Origin: Monilinia fructicola
Lineage: Eukaryota > Ascomycota > Leotiomycetes > Helotiales > Sclerotiniaceae
Direction: 5' to 3'
Assembly (NCBI GenBank): GCA_008692225.1
Contig: VICG01000004.1
Span: 868,501 to 932,500, forward strand
DNA: 64,000 nt
Position numbers and translations under genes: made by a program. The notes under the pieces are model-generated. The model saw only the letters and a list, made by a program, of their open reading frames with translations, was not told the DNA's origin and ran no database searches. Below are positions 1 through 11,644 of this stretch, one piece after another. Position 1 is the stretch's first letter. Every line of letters begins with the position of its first letter.

Positions 1-139
1 TGCATGGAGTGATGAAGAAGAGACGCTATCCTTGCCATGTTCTCAATGGACGTTCTCCTAATTGATTTATATCTTTGCTCGGGTATCTACATACAATCCC
101 CAACGCCCCTCCTGTCTTTCCCCTCTCTCCACATTAAGA

Positions 140-3100
140 TCAAGCGCCTAGATCATAATAAACACACATTCCCGTTCTAAAATTATAAACAAATGCATTT
201 CTCGTAATGTCTTTATTTTGAAGAGCCAAATCGCTCATCATATCATGGATTTCACCGATGTAGCGGCGTTCAGCTGTTGGGACTGAGTGGGTGAGTTTGC
301 GCCAAGACTCGGGGTCGGAGAGTTTGGTCTCGCGAATTAGGTCCATTACCTAGGGAGAGAAGGTATTAGTTGATCGATGACAGATGAGAAGATTATAGGA
401 GAGGGATTGGGACAGGAGGCAAAATATATGTAGTGACTCACATGATCTGTTGTTTCGATGGCGGCGATGGGGCCGTCTAAGAATGACTGAACGACTGAGA
501 TGGAGACGTCAGTATGAATACTTCGAGAGCCACATATCACCAGAGATACTAATTATATAACTCACGAGTTGCCGCTCTACCTTGAGCTTGCTCTACGATG
601 TTTCTTCTGTTTGACTTCTTGCTCTTCGTACCCGCGACTAAAACCCGAACCTCTTGTTCGTGGTCACTCGGCCCAGTATCCGGTTGACTTTGTTGACGGG
701 ATAGCCTAAAAAACGTATTAACACTGGTATCCTAGCAATCTGGATTCAATGACACATGCTTCGCTCGGTTATAGGTCCCTTCTCTCTGGTCTCTTTCGCG
801 CATCTCACCCCGAAGCCATGAAACCAACTGCGTAGAAGGAATATCGGCATCGGGGATATCCTTCCGACCAGTAGTCTTACATCTTACCACGGAATCTTGC
901 TTTATAATAATTATCCAATAATAACTATCGCCTCGGTATTTGGAAAGCAGATCTTCAGGAGACCTTGAATCTCTTGCTAGCTCTGCACCTATATCATGCG
1001 ACCATAAGTTTGAGACAAGTTCAACTCCAGTTGATCTGAGTATCGCTGCATCATGACTCGCAACAAGTACATCGCACTGATCGATCAATTAGCTGTCACC
1101 CACAAGACCTCTGAACACCATTCGTCTTAATATGAAGGGATTAAATGGCACTTACTCTCTTTGTGTTCCATATACCCTGTACCTCCTCGTCACTTTTCTT
1201 CAAGAAGCTCTTGGAATTGGATTTTGGAAGTCGGGCCATTTTTTCCCATGCTAGATTGAAACCCACAGCATGGCGTTCCTCATTAATGTTCTTGTGATGT
1301 CGATTTTCTCTAATCAAAGAATCATACCGCCCTCCTGCTGCAAATACATCTCGAACTTTTCTATCATACAAACAAGAGAAAAGAACTCCGCCTTTGTAGA
1401 ACTGTTCTTTTAGACTACCTAAGGGATTGACATATATCTTTCTCTGAACCTCAAACCGTTTTGTATACCTGTACTCGTAAGTTAGCGATGCCCAGCCTTT
1501 ACAACCTGAAGAATCCATGTACATACTCGATCACATCACGCAGATGGGCGATAGAAGAAGAAGCCTTTTCAAACATTTCTGTGCCTTCGAAGATTACCTT
1601 GAGTTTTTGAAAAGCTTTAGTAGGTGTATCTCTAAAATCAAAACGCTGGAGATCCTCAACGCTAGTGGCGGATACCTAGCTTATGGTTAGCAAGTAACCC
1701 TGATTGAAAGTTAATGCCCAGGAGACTCAAAAATAATGGGACATAAAAGTGGGAATTGTAACAAAAAAGACAATGAACAGCATGATTTTCTGCAGTCGAG
1801 GCTGATACGTACCCCAACTAATGGTGATCGAAGTTCTGCTCTTATCTTCTGCCACGTCCATTGTTGTACATTGAGCTTACTGAGTGTATCGGCAGCAGCC
1901 TGTCTTACACCAGGCTCGATGCGACAGAAATCGAATATTAGACCAAGTAAATCCGCATGATTTATGTGGAAGCACATCTGTGACGAAGGTAAGGATGGGA
2001 AGCTGGAGACGATCTCATCTAGAACCTTGATAACCTCAGCTTCCTTTAGCGCTAGATCTAGACTATCTGAAGTTACAACATCAAAATCCACTTCACTGAA
2101 CGTTTGTGGGGCCGCTCCGTCGTGTTTGTCACGAAATACGGTACCAAAGGCGAATGATCTTTCAATCGGCGGCTGATGTTTCGCAATGGCGCGAGCATTT
2201 GGCACAGTAAGATCATAAGGTAGTTGGAGAAGAGTGCCACTTTTGTCCAATAATTGGACAGCATTGACACCATAATGATCTGAAGATGGGAACAAAATAC
2301 TTCGAGGTGTTTCCACGGCTCCATGATTTCGGAAAATAGAAATCAACTTTTGCTTCACGAGGCCTTGCAGCAACAGGTCGTGACCACTTGGATTTGGAAC
2401 TCCCATGTCCCATGCATAATCTTTTGCTTGTTTTGTTGGTCGAGAAAAGAGGGCACTCATCATCTTTTGGTGATATGGTGATTTCGAATCGGACAGACCA
2501 GCTAAAGTTTGGCGAATCGTTTCGCTCTCCATCTGGACCGGCAATTTTCGGCTTTGAAGTAGCTCAGAGCTTGAGGGGCGTTCCTTTGGATTGTGATTAA
2601 GGAGAGACAAGATTATATCTGCTTGAACAGCTTTTCCGACCTTGTCGAAACTTGGTGGAAGCACGGGCTCCTTCTTTCTTAACCCATCAATGACTTGTGC
2701 CTAAGCAGGTAGTTAGCACCAGATCTGCACGCTATGAGAGCTTCCTCGCCTTGTCTATCTGGCCCCAGAAACGAAAGGAATTGATCCATCCCATGCAAGT
2801 TACCAGTAATGAAAATAAATGAACAATGTACTTACTCTCTCCATCCCGACGAGAGGGGGATAGCACATCTCGAAAAATATCACGCCCAGTGAGTACATAT
2901 CGACCTTGCCGGTGTATGGTCCCCCGGAGACTGCTGATCGGATTTCTGGTGCAATGTATGAGAAAGTCCCAATACTTCTTGTTAGATCCCCACTGTTTTG
3001 CATCACAGATGATGAAACTTTATCCAGTGCAGAATATTGACCCCTTGTAGCCAAGCCGAGGTCGCCTATCTTGACATTCGAGGCACCATCAATAAAAATA

Positions 3101-6100
3101 TTCTCTGGCTTTAAATCACGGTGAACAAAATTCAAGCTGTGAATATGAGCAAGACCTTCAAGTATTTGACGAAAGAGGCGCCATATTTCCTCATTATCTT
3201 TATAGAGTCCTCGCCGAATAAGATCGCGAAGTGTTCGCTTCTCACAATATTCCATAGATATGTATAAGATCGTTTTGAAAGGGCGCGGGGGTCGTGGACT
3301 AGATCTACTTCCTCTATGTGCCAGAGCAAGACGATCGTGACCTCGATTTCGAGCATGACCGTTAGGTTCCGCAGACTCTTCGTCATCTTCGTCTTCATCT
3401 TCATCATCATCATCCTCATCATCATCATCATCATCGCTGTCTGTTGCTTCGTCATAACCAAATTCGATCTGGTAACCGCTTGTAGACATAAAATCAAGAC
3501 CACCTGTACTCGTCCCGAATTCAATATGACTTTCCGAGCGTCCCGGAGAATTATTGCTCATCGATTCCTCAGTGGCTGCATCTGTTGTAGTATTGTCGTC
3601 ATCCGTCTCAGAAAAATCAGGAACCTCTTCTGTCCATGTGCTAAAATAGCCTGTGAAACTGTCAGCATGATTGATCCGCCAATTCGATCAAAACTAGAGT
3701 GGAGTTTTGTAATATTCCCAGCGGGTCTCCTCCCCTCCTTTCAAAAGTTTGGAAAATTCAACATGATATTCATTAAATTCCCAACTTTGCTTCAAAGCCT
3801 GCATACCGGCAATGATGAAACAAAAATATGAAAAGCAGTACTTACGAACTACAGAAGGATGGTTGAGTTGAGAAAGTAGGCGAGCCTCTTTTAATACATC
3901 ATCTAGCTGAGCAGATGATTTCTGGGTAATTTTTTTAATGGCATATATCTGTCCATCGAGTTTCTGCCTTGCTTTCACGACCTCTCCAAAACCACCTTTT
4001 CCCAAGCGACCTTCTTCAACAAAATCATGCGCATACCTTGAAAAAGGCCCGGTAAGACTCATAGAATCATGTCTAGGTCTACGTGATGTTATGGGTGCTA
4101 ACGATGAGGTAGATCCGAGTCTTGAAAATACAGCAGATGAATCTTCGTCCATTATCGGAGCATCAGTTACAAGAAATTTGCAGGAGCCTATCAGCCTTCA
4201 ATCAGTACACAGAAAACAAGTTCTACGCAAGTAAAACCGAAGTGAACAAGAGTACTCACTAAGCGCAAAAGCTCTAGGGCGTTTCTTCGGATCTGGATTG
4301 AATAGCTTGAGCATAAAATCATGCAGAGCGTCAGACAAATCCAACGAGTCTAGCATGGCTTTTGGAGACGAGTATTTTCGAGCGACATTCAACCCAAAAG
4401 CCATTTGAAGGAAAACAATACCAAATTCCCAGATATCTGTTTTAGCAGTGCATGGGCCATCATCCGAATTTGCAATTTCTGGGGGAAACCAATACACAGA
4501 CTTTGCCATAGCGGAGCTATTCGTCTTTCTTTTTGTGATCTTGCTACTGAGAATGTGCAGCTTTCGCTGATATCCAGCATCAGCAAGTTTTGGCCTGATG
4601 ACTCCATCTGGTTCCCGGAAAAGAAGTATATTTCCACTATGTATATCCTAAAACGAAAAATGTGAGTATTCCGGTGAGTATTATGGACAGGAAGACTCAT
4701 TCGCTTACCTCGTGGATTATTCCATTTTCTTCGTGGAGAAACCTCAAAGCATCAAGTAGCTCTATCGTCCATGAACGAACTTTGTTGACATTCATGTTCT
4801 CAACGATATCCAAGAATTCCTCCAAGGAACCTTTCTCAGCATACTCGCTCAATGTGCTGACAGTCCAGGAAGAATCATTTCTGTGGCACCAAAAAAGTCA
4901 ACATCCGCTTAGATGCAAGCCTCTAAAAACTCAGGGTAATAAATAGTGGGAATTACTCTTCTTTTTCTACCTTGAAATCAAGGAGATTAAGAATATTGTC
5001 ATGCCTAATGCTTCTGAGCTTTTCTAACTCACCCTCCATCGCTTGTAGTCGTCCCTTGACACTACGATCACTCAAGTTCGTATCAAGAATCGTCTGCTTC
5101 AATACCAACAAAGGGGCTTGTGAGCTGATTGCTGGTCTTACGGTATAGCCACGAGATACAGGGCCTTGACGCATGAATGATTTACCCGTAACTGCCTGAA
5201 ATAAATAGGGTTACCCTCAGCATCAAGGACCGAGACTTGGCGATCTAGCACCTCGTGATCTTGAGTCATCTTTTCAATCACGGAATTGGAGGCAGCGATT
5301 GATGGGGGAGGTTGGTTCTTTCGCTTCGTCTCTTTCGCCTTGGCTCGCTGTCTCTTCAGTTCATCTTGTACCAACGAGCCAAGCATCCTCTCTTCTTCTT
5401 GAGACTCCAGCCTGTCATACGCTTAGAATTGCTCAAGACTAAATGGACTCTGCGGGGACGCGAGCGACCAAACAACTCAAAAAAGAAAAAGGGGGATGTA
5501 GATGTACTAACAACTTTTTTCTCTCCTGCTCTAAGCGCTGATTTTCCATCATCTGTGCAGCAGCAGCTTCATGGGCTGCTCGCTCTTCTTGCAGTGTGGG
5601 TAGTTCTCGTCCTGCAGCTTTTGCTTCGGCAGCTTGTTCTAATACTTCCTGACAAGCAGTCACAATTTCCATAATCATAGCTTGCTCTTCTTTTATGAGT
5701 TCTTTAGGTAAAGTCTCAATGATCTTCTGAAGCTTGAATTTTGTCGGATCTCGAAGACCATTGATATTCTTCAAGGTCAACAATGGAGCCGACTTGGGAT
5801 ATGTAAGGGTCAGGGTAACTCCTAACGTCACCGAGATATCCTCGTCAAAAGTTTTGATCGATATCTCGAATGATGGCTCTGATTTCTGTACAAAATTAGA
5901 TTTCCTTCAAGTATATCAGAAAAACAAGATTTGACCTGCCTTCCATGCTGATTGATGTGTTTTGATATGACGAAAGTCTTCACCGTATATCGAGGCGAGA
6001 GCAATAAGTTCATCATCTTGAATCTCTTGATAAGGGGACTTTGCTGAGTCTATTGTAGGCTCATTACTCTTCAACGCAGGAAAGGTGTTCAACTGCTGTT

Positions 6101-6143
6101 TCTCCTCTGCTTTCTTTCCCCATGCACTACTTCCTGGAGGCAT
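140..6143 (-). CDS. GCN2: eIF2-alpha kinase Gcn2 (Cpc3), multi-exon
   Basis: Sensor kinase of general amino-acid control: binds uncharged tRNA on ribosomes and phosphorylates eIF2-alpha. Domains in order: N-terminal RWD (start MPPGSSAWGK at 6143; DDELIALASIYGED), charged coiled coil about 5.3-5.7 kb, degenerate pseudokinase about 4.25-5.1 kb, true kinase about 2.8-4.15 kb (GKGGFGEVVKA glycine loop, AIKKI lysine, HRDLKPENIF, DLGLA in place of DFG, APEI), with the Asp/Glu-rich insert usual for Gcn2 (about 3.36-3.45 kb). A HisRS-like domain follows at about 0.75-2.65 kb (FSEVDFDVV; AAGGRYDSL), then a C-terminal ribosome/dimer domain ending VYYDLGA. About ten short introns. The frame breaks near 5199-5201, where one T seems missing between GNPIYF and AVTGKSF. 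Divergent from ARG7. The 139 bp downstream hold no gene. Confidence 0.95.
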
Positions 6144-6679
6144 GATGGAACTGAGCTATGGCGTTTGTTAATTACTGATGTAGTAACCTTATCAATTTAT
6201 ACACTTCAATACTCGAGTACAAGATATCTGTATTCGTTATGAAGTTTCAAAGCAAGGAATGCGTGCAGCCGAGGCCACAGCTTAGCCTAGAAGGACATTA
6301 TCATCTATTTTCAAGTTTAGATTATGTATAAAATTTATGAGTTGTTCAATGTCACACTTTCCCTTTCTCGCCGTCGAAGGTTCGACCCTTTGACCCTTTG
6401 AATCATTCAACACAAGGCTGAACCATCAGCCTATCAGATATCAATAGGATCCTTGTGCGTCCGCAAAGGAGCGCTAGTCTACTTATAGCCTAACCTCCGT
6501 CGTCCGATCTTTGTATCGCATAAGGCGTTAAAACTTTTGGTGAGTCAATTCCTTATCGGTTGATAGGCTTTCCAGTAGTTCTATATAAGGTACTAAGTAG
6601 GTAATCGATCTTCTCAGAATAATAAAGTGAGCTACTATCACTCTAGCAGGATAAGCCATTCGTGTTCCATTTTCTAACA
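6144..6679. promoter_or_regulatory. GCN2/ARG7 shared divergent intergenic region
   Basis: Stretch of 536 bp between the two divergent start codons, so both promoters must lie here. It contains a perfect Gcn4/Cpc1 site at 6541-6547 and a small direct repeat (gaccctttgaccctttga) near 6387-6405. No tRNA or other gene was recognised; the GGTTCGACCC at about 6378 resembles a B-box but has no A-box partner. Confidence 0.6.
6541..6547 (+). promoter_or_regulatory. Gcn4/Cpc1 (bZIP) binding site TGAGTCA
   Basis: Perfect match to TGASTCA, the known binding site of the Gcn4/Cpc1 bZIP activator. It lies 133 bp upstream of the ARG7 start codon and about 400 bp upstream of GCN2. ARG7 is an expected Cpc1 target. 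Occupancy is inferred. Confidence 0.6.
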
Positions 6680-8219
6680 ATGGCTCTCAACGCATGGATG
6701 AAGCTTCCAGGAGCTCGATTAATGAGACCAACGGCTTCCTATCACCCCGCAATTCGTAGCATCCGATGCTATTCTGCGCCTCCCGAGAGCACGATACCGG
6801 CGGCAAAATTGAAGTACATTCCCACGAGTGGCACGTATCCCAAAGGATTCCTCGTCTCTGGAACTCATGTAGGAGTTAAATCAACCAACAAATCTACGCC
6901 AGATCTTGCTTTTCTTGCTTCGGAGACACCATGTGCGGCTGCAGCAGTGTTCACAAAGAACAAGTTTCAGGCGGCTCCAGTTACTGTTAGCAGGAAGATG
7001 CTACAAAGAAGGAATAATACTGGAATTCGCTCGATTATTATCAATTCAGGATGTGCCAATGCCGTGACTGGAAAGGGAGGAATGGAAGATGCTGAGAAGA
7101 TGGGGGCTGAAGCTGATCGATGCTTTGGTACACCAAGTGATGGAAAAGGTGGCAGCTCAATAGTTATGAGCACTGGTGTCATTGGTCAAAGGTTCGATGT
7201 CCTCCTTCTACTTCATGCCAAATTCAGGCCTTGACTGAACCCCTCTTTGTAGATTACCGATTCAGAAAATACTACTCAAAATACCTACTGCCTTTGACGG
7301 TTTAGGAAGCTCCCACGATCATTGGCTGGCAACGGCAACCGCAATTTGTACCACCGATACATTTCCAAAGCTCTTATCTCGAACGTTCTCCTTACCCTCT
7401 TCTCCAGACGTTGAATACAGGATGGCGGGTATGACAAAGGGTGCGGGAATGATTCACCCGAACATGGCGACTTTATTAGGAATGATTACAACCGACGCAC
7501 CCATTGCACCAGCATTACTGCCTTCTTTACTTACCAATGCCGTCAACAGGTCGTTCAACAGTATCTCTATCGATGGCGATACTTCTACAAATGATACAGT
7601 AGCTGTTCTCGCAAATGGAGCAGCTGGAGGTAAAGAGGTCACTTCTGCATCGTCGGAAGATCATGCTGCATTCCAAAAGGTTTTGACCGATTTCGCTACT
7701 GATCTTGCCAAGCTTGTCGTTCGGGATGGCGAAGGTGCAACTAAATTTGTTACTATCCGCGTAACAGAGGCCCCGTCAGAGATTGGAGCACGTAAAATTG
7801 CTAGCACGATTGCAAGATCTCCACTTTGTAAAGACCGCATTGTATGGTAAAGATGCAAATTGGGGTAGAATCCTATGTGCTGCCGGCTATTCCCAAATCT
7901 CAGAGCCAGGCGAGCCGATCAATGAGGTTCCTGATATCAACCCCGAGAAGACCAGTGTCTCATTCATTCCTTCAGATGGCTCACCGGAACTTAAGCTTTT
8001 AGTGAACGGAGAGCCAGAATCAGTGGACGAAACTCGTGCTGCAGAGATTTTGGAACACGAGGACTTGGAGATTGTAATAAGACTTGGTGGTGGAAAAGAA
8101 GAGGCAGTGTACTGGACTTGTGATTTCAGGTGTGTCCTTTCACACCCAAATTTATTAGACAGGAACTAACTTCATATAGTCATGAATATGTCACGATCAA
8201 CGGAGATTATAGAACATGA
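6680..8219 (+). CDS. ARG7: Bifunctional glutamate/ornithine N-acetyltransferase ArgJ, mitochondrial (frame break)
   Basis: Moves acetyl from N-acetylornithine to glutamate, sustaining the mitochondrial arginine acetyl cycle. Exons 6680-7191, 7253-8129, 8180-8219, with clean GT..AG introns. The basic N-terminus ([17 protein letters not shown]) fits a mitochondrial presequence. [16 protein letters not shown] contains the family's autocleavage site between Ala and Thr, Thr being the new beta-subunit nucleophile. C-terminus [12 protein letters not shown] is the family end. The ATG at 6680 is preferred because no ATG precedes it in frame. The frame breaks at 7825-7827: ARSPL continues as [13 protein letters not shown] only if one T of TTT is removed. 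The rest is conserved with no nonsense changes, so a sequence error is likelier than a pseudogene. Confidence 0.93.
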
Positions 8220-8646
8220 GTAACAAAAATAGCGGGCTCAGCAAAAGGAGAAACTCAAATACAAATATTGAATCGTTCCAGGGAAAGATGTTTCGGTCGT
8301 ATATAAGAGAATTGAAGGAGCATGAATAGCAGTAAGAGCTCAGTCTGAAAATATATAGCGAAATAATGTAAATACCCAAGCGTGTAGCATGATTAAAAGC
8401 ATAGCAAAAGGGGCTCACTCAATTTGTTCCTTATCTTTGAATACCTAGGTACTTGAAACAGCTGCACTGTACTTCTCGTGCCATTTCAACCAAGCCCAGA
8501 GATAACCACATATCAATGGTATAGACTGGCTAAGACTCACTCAATCCTGATTGAAATTCATGCAAGTTTACTCAGGATGTAGATACACGTGCAATGCCAA
8601 TTTCATTCTCTCTCGTCCACGTATATACAAACGAATCATTATTTCC
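8220..8646. other. Convergent 3' region, no gene
   Basis: About 430 bp between the convergent 3' ends of ARG7 and NDUFA12. It should hold both 3' UTRs and terminators. I see no conserved ORF, RNA gene or repeat. Confidence 0.5.
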
Positions 8647-9414
8647 TCACGCTGTCCTCTCAACAGTCTCCGGAGTCCAGGCAGTAATCTTTGGCTTGAC
8701 TCTGAGAGGATTATCAGCTCATGCCTACTTTAGTAATAATATGCAATAAATAAGCACTCACGTAGAATACGTCTTGAAAGCACCACGGCTCATGGTGAAA
8801 TTTGGTCTGTGGTCCGGCAACTCCCAAGGACGTACTTTGGTCTGCAAGAGAGGATCTTCGGTCGGTGGCTTATCTACCATGTATGAGATCCAGGCGTGCC
8901 ATCCGGGCTCGATTTGACATCTGCAGGATCCATAATATTAGAACGAGATAACTCTGCGAGGGACGCTGGATGTTCCTTACGGGCTGAATTCGTCGTCTTT
9001 GTAGTCTACCCATCTTGTGCGTACTGTATATTTTTATGAGCATATTTGGACTTATATGTGGCACATCTGTGGGAACCCCGTACGTGGTAATTCATCCTCC
9101 AAGTTCTCGAAATATTTGTTGCCATATCGATCCTTTGCGATCAAGGTTCCGGCCTTGGTATCACCTATTGCCCATGAGCTTCGATTTAACCGCAATCGTT
9201 TCGGGCATCAAATACCTTGATACTGTGTTTCAAATCCCATGAATCAGCTCTCATGTTCGAGTTGAGGCGGGCTCGTTATACGATGTACTTACATGCATTT
9301 GGTGAAGAGCATCCTGTATTTTGGTTAGCAATCTTTCGGGGACAAGTACAAGGCCATACATACCTTGATGCCCACTCTGCGCAAGTTGCGCAATGTGCGC
9401 ATGATCGTAGACAT
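8647..9414 (-). CDS. NDUFA12: NADH:ubiquinone oxidoreductase accessory subunit NDUFA12 (B17.2)
   Basis: Accessory subunit on the matrix side of mitochondrial complex I. The protein is rebuilt from seven exons (high to low): 9364-9414, 9293-9313, 9216-9222, 9084-9164, 8981-9023, 8762-8920, 8647-8701, totalling 417 nt (138 aa plus stop). Family landmarks: MSTIMRTLRNLRRVGIK, GDTKAGTLIAKDRYGNKYF, LRTRWVDYKDDEFSP, IEPGWHAWISYM, PPTEDP, and YSTVKPKITAW near the end. Exon 3 is only 7 nt; it is needed to keep frame and restores HQMHYQGDTKAG. The frame is intact throughout. The start ATG begins the conserved leader and lies 205 bp from the divergent PGS1 start. No other function is plausible for this sequence. 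Confidence 0.9.
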
Positions 9415-9619
9415 CTTGTTGGCGTTGCAATGGTTTTTGCTGAGTTCTGAACAATCAATGAAAGTTGAGGTTCATGAAGTCGTCGCTCATCCGGCATGCC
9501 GCTTTTGCGCTAGCGATATCAAAGGTTATCACTATCCTATCGGCTTCACTAAATTTCAAATCTTCAACATCGCAACTTGAGAAAGTTTACAGGACTGTTC
9601 GGAAACAAACGAAGAAGAC
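9415..9619. promoter_or_regulatory. Bidirectional promoter NDUFA12/PGS1
   Basis: Only 205 bp separate the divergent start codons of two nuclear genes for mitochondrial proteins, so both promoters must sit here or overlap the genes. No recognised factor site was assigned. Confidence 0.5.
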
Positions 9620-11409
9620 ATGATCATTCGGAGTATTACACGTTGTGCTCGCACTCGAAAGGTTCCCTCCTTTCAATTGCCAGTACAACGAATGAAGCAG
9701 CGTGCCCATTCGACCTCTGCAAGTTCTACCGCTACAGCCCCCACGGCACCTTCGTCGGCGTCCATCCTAGGTGCTTTTACGAATGATTGTGATAAGATAG
9801 CCCCGAAGTTTGAGGTTCATGGCTCGCAGATACAAATATTACGGACGCCGTCGGAATTCTACGAAACCTTGAAGGTTGGCAAATACAGCATTTGGAATTT
9901 GGAAGGCTAGGACGAATGCTGATGGATGGATATAGAGCAAAATATTGGCAGCGGAGACACGGATTTTCTTGTCGACTTTGTATATAGGAAAGACAGAACA
10001 TGAATTAGTACATACAGATATTCTCCCTGTTTGCTAGTGCATATGAATAATAACAATGTGTAGATATCCACACTGCAGCAAGCTCTGCGTGCAAAACCAC
10101 ATTTGAAGCTTAGTATCCTTACTGATGCGCTGAGAGGTACGAGAGAATCTCCTAATGCATCGTGTGCTTCACTGCTTGCACCGTTGGCATCGGAGTTTGG
10201 TGCAGATAGAGTTGAGATTCGAATGTACCATACGCCGAATTTGAATGGGTTAAGGAAAAAGTATATTCCTAAACGAATCAATGAGGGATGGGGTTTGCAA
10301 CATATGAAATTATATGGAGTAGATGACGAGATTATAATATCGGGGTATGTCATTGCCAATTCCGTTTTCGAGTGAGTTCAAAAATTAATGAGGCAATAAA
10401 TAGGGCAAATCTCTCCAATGACTATTTCACGAATCGGCAAGATAGATATCATGTGTTTTCTTCGAAAGAAGTCACTCAGTACTTTTATAATATCCAGAAG
10501 GCAGTCTCGAGTTTGAGCTTCTTGGTATCACCAGATCCTCAATTGCCTGCTGGGTACACACTAGAATGGCCCTCCTCGAATTCCTGTCCTTCTCCTCTGA
10601 CAGATCCCCAAAAATACATATCTCACGCATCATCCATTCTCACGCCCTTGATCCAAGCTTCAGCAACATCACGATCGATATCTAGCAATGTTCAAGCTAA
10701 CACAACAATCTACCCCATCTCCCAATTTACGCCCCTCTTCCCCTCTACCTCAGACAAGTCCACCGAACTCCCTCTGCTTACTCGACTCCTCACCCTCCTC
10801 AATTCACCTAACACCCCTTCATCCTGGACCTTCACAGCTGGCTACTTCAACCCCTCTCCCACTCTAACCTCTCTCCTCCTCCACACAACCTCAAAGAACA
10901 ATACTGTCTTGACCGCCTCTCCCCACGCTAACGGGTTCTACAACTCCCCTGGAGTTTCAGGCATGCTCCCTCCAGCCTACACCCTCCTCCTCCGAAAATT
11001 CCTCACTGCGGCTCAAAAAATACAGGGCCCTTCTCCATCCATTACTCTTCGGGAATGGAAGAGGGGGGTTGTAAATGAGCCTGGGGGCTGGACATATCAT
11101 GCCAAGGGACTATGGGTTTCGTTCCCTTCCCCATCATCATCTCCATCGTCCGAGACTCCCAAACCAGCAATCACGGTCCTGGGTAGTAGTAACTATACCA
11201 AACGTTCTTACACTCTGGATCTCGAAACAGGTGTGATGATTGTGACCCGAGATCCTGAATTGCAGGAGAGATTGAGGCAGGAAAGAGATGGGCTGGGAGA
11301 ATGGGCAAACGAGGTGGGGATGAAGGAGTTTCAGAGTAGTGAGAGGAGGGTGGGCTTGCATGTTAGGATTGCGATGTGGATTGTGGGCGTGGTGGGTGGC
11401 GCGCTGTAG
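9620..11409 (+). CDS. PGS1: CDP-diacylglycerol--glycerol-3-phosphate 3-phosphatidyltransferase, mitochondrial
   Basis: Makes phosphatidylglycerophosphate from CDP-diacylglycerol and glycerol-3-phosphate, the committed step of cardiolipin synthesis in the inner mitochondrial membrane. Exons 9620-9874, 9936-10007, 10064-10344, 10404-11409 sum to 1614 nt (537 aa). The Arg/Ser/Thr-rich start MIIRSITRCARTRKVP fits a presequence. Two phospholipase-D type HKD half-sites are present: HMKLYGVDDEIIISG and YHAKGLWVS...GSSNYTKRSY. RIFLSTLYIGKTEHEL and TDALRGTRESPN are further family signatures. The reading frame is intact, unlike several neighbours. Divergent from NDUFA12 and convergent with the alpha-galactosidase. 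Confidence 0.93.
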
Positions 11410-11644
11410 AGTGAGAACTGTGTATTATATCCCTATATCAGTTGATATGTCGGAAGAGAAGGTTATGAAAATTAGATGCAACTGGATTCTAATCTTTGGG
11501 CTTTACATCAATAGAAATTTGTGTCATCAAAAGTTGGTGTCTCAAACATCAAACAATACGAGTTGCGATAGAATTTTGAATGAATATATAATATTTTATG
11601 TCGAAGGTAATAGTTCATTCTTATTAAGATTTGCAGATTCCCCC

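Noticed and set aside
5186..5213. 19-nt intron as the cause of the GCN2 frame change
   Set aside because: Too short for spliceosomal removal, and the joined frame does not restore the conserved AVTGKSF block; a missing T does.
6370..6395. B-box-like GGTTCGACCC
   Set aside because: No A-box at the right distance and no acceptor stem; lies in the GCN2/ARG7 promoter region.
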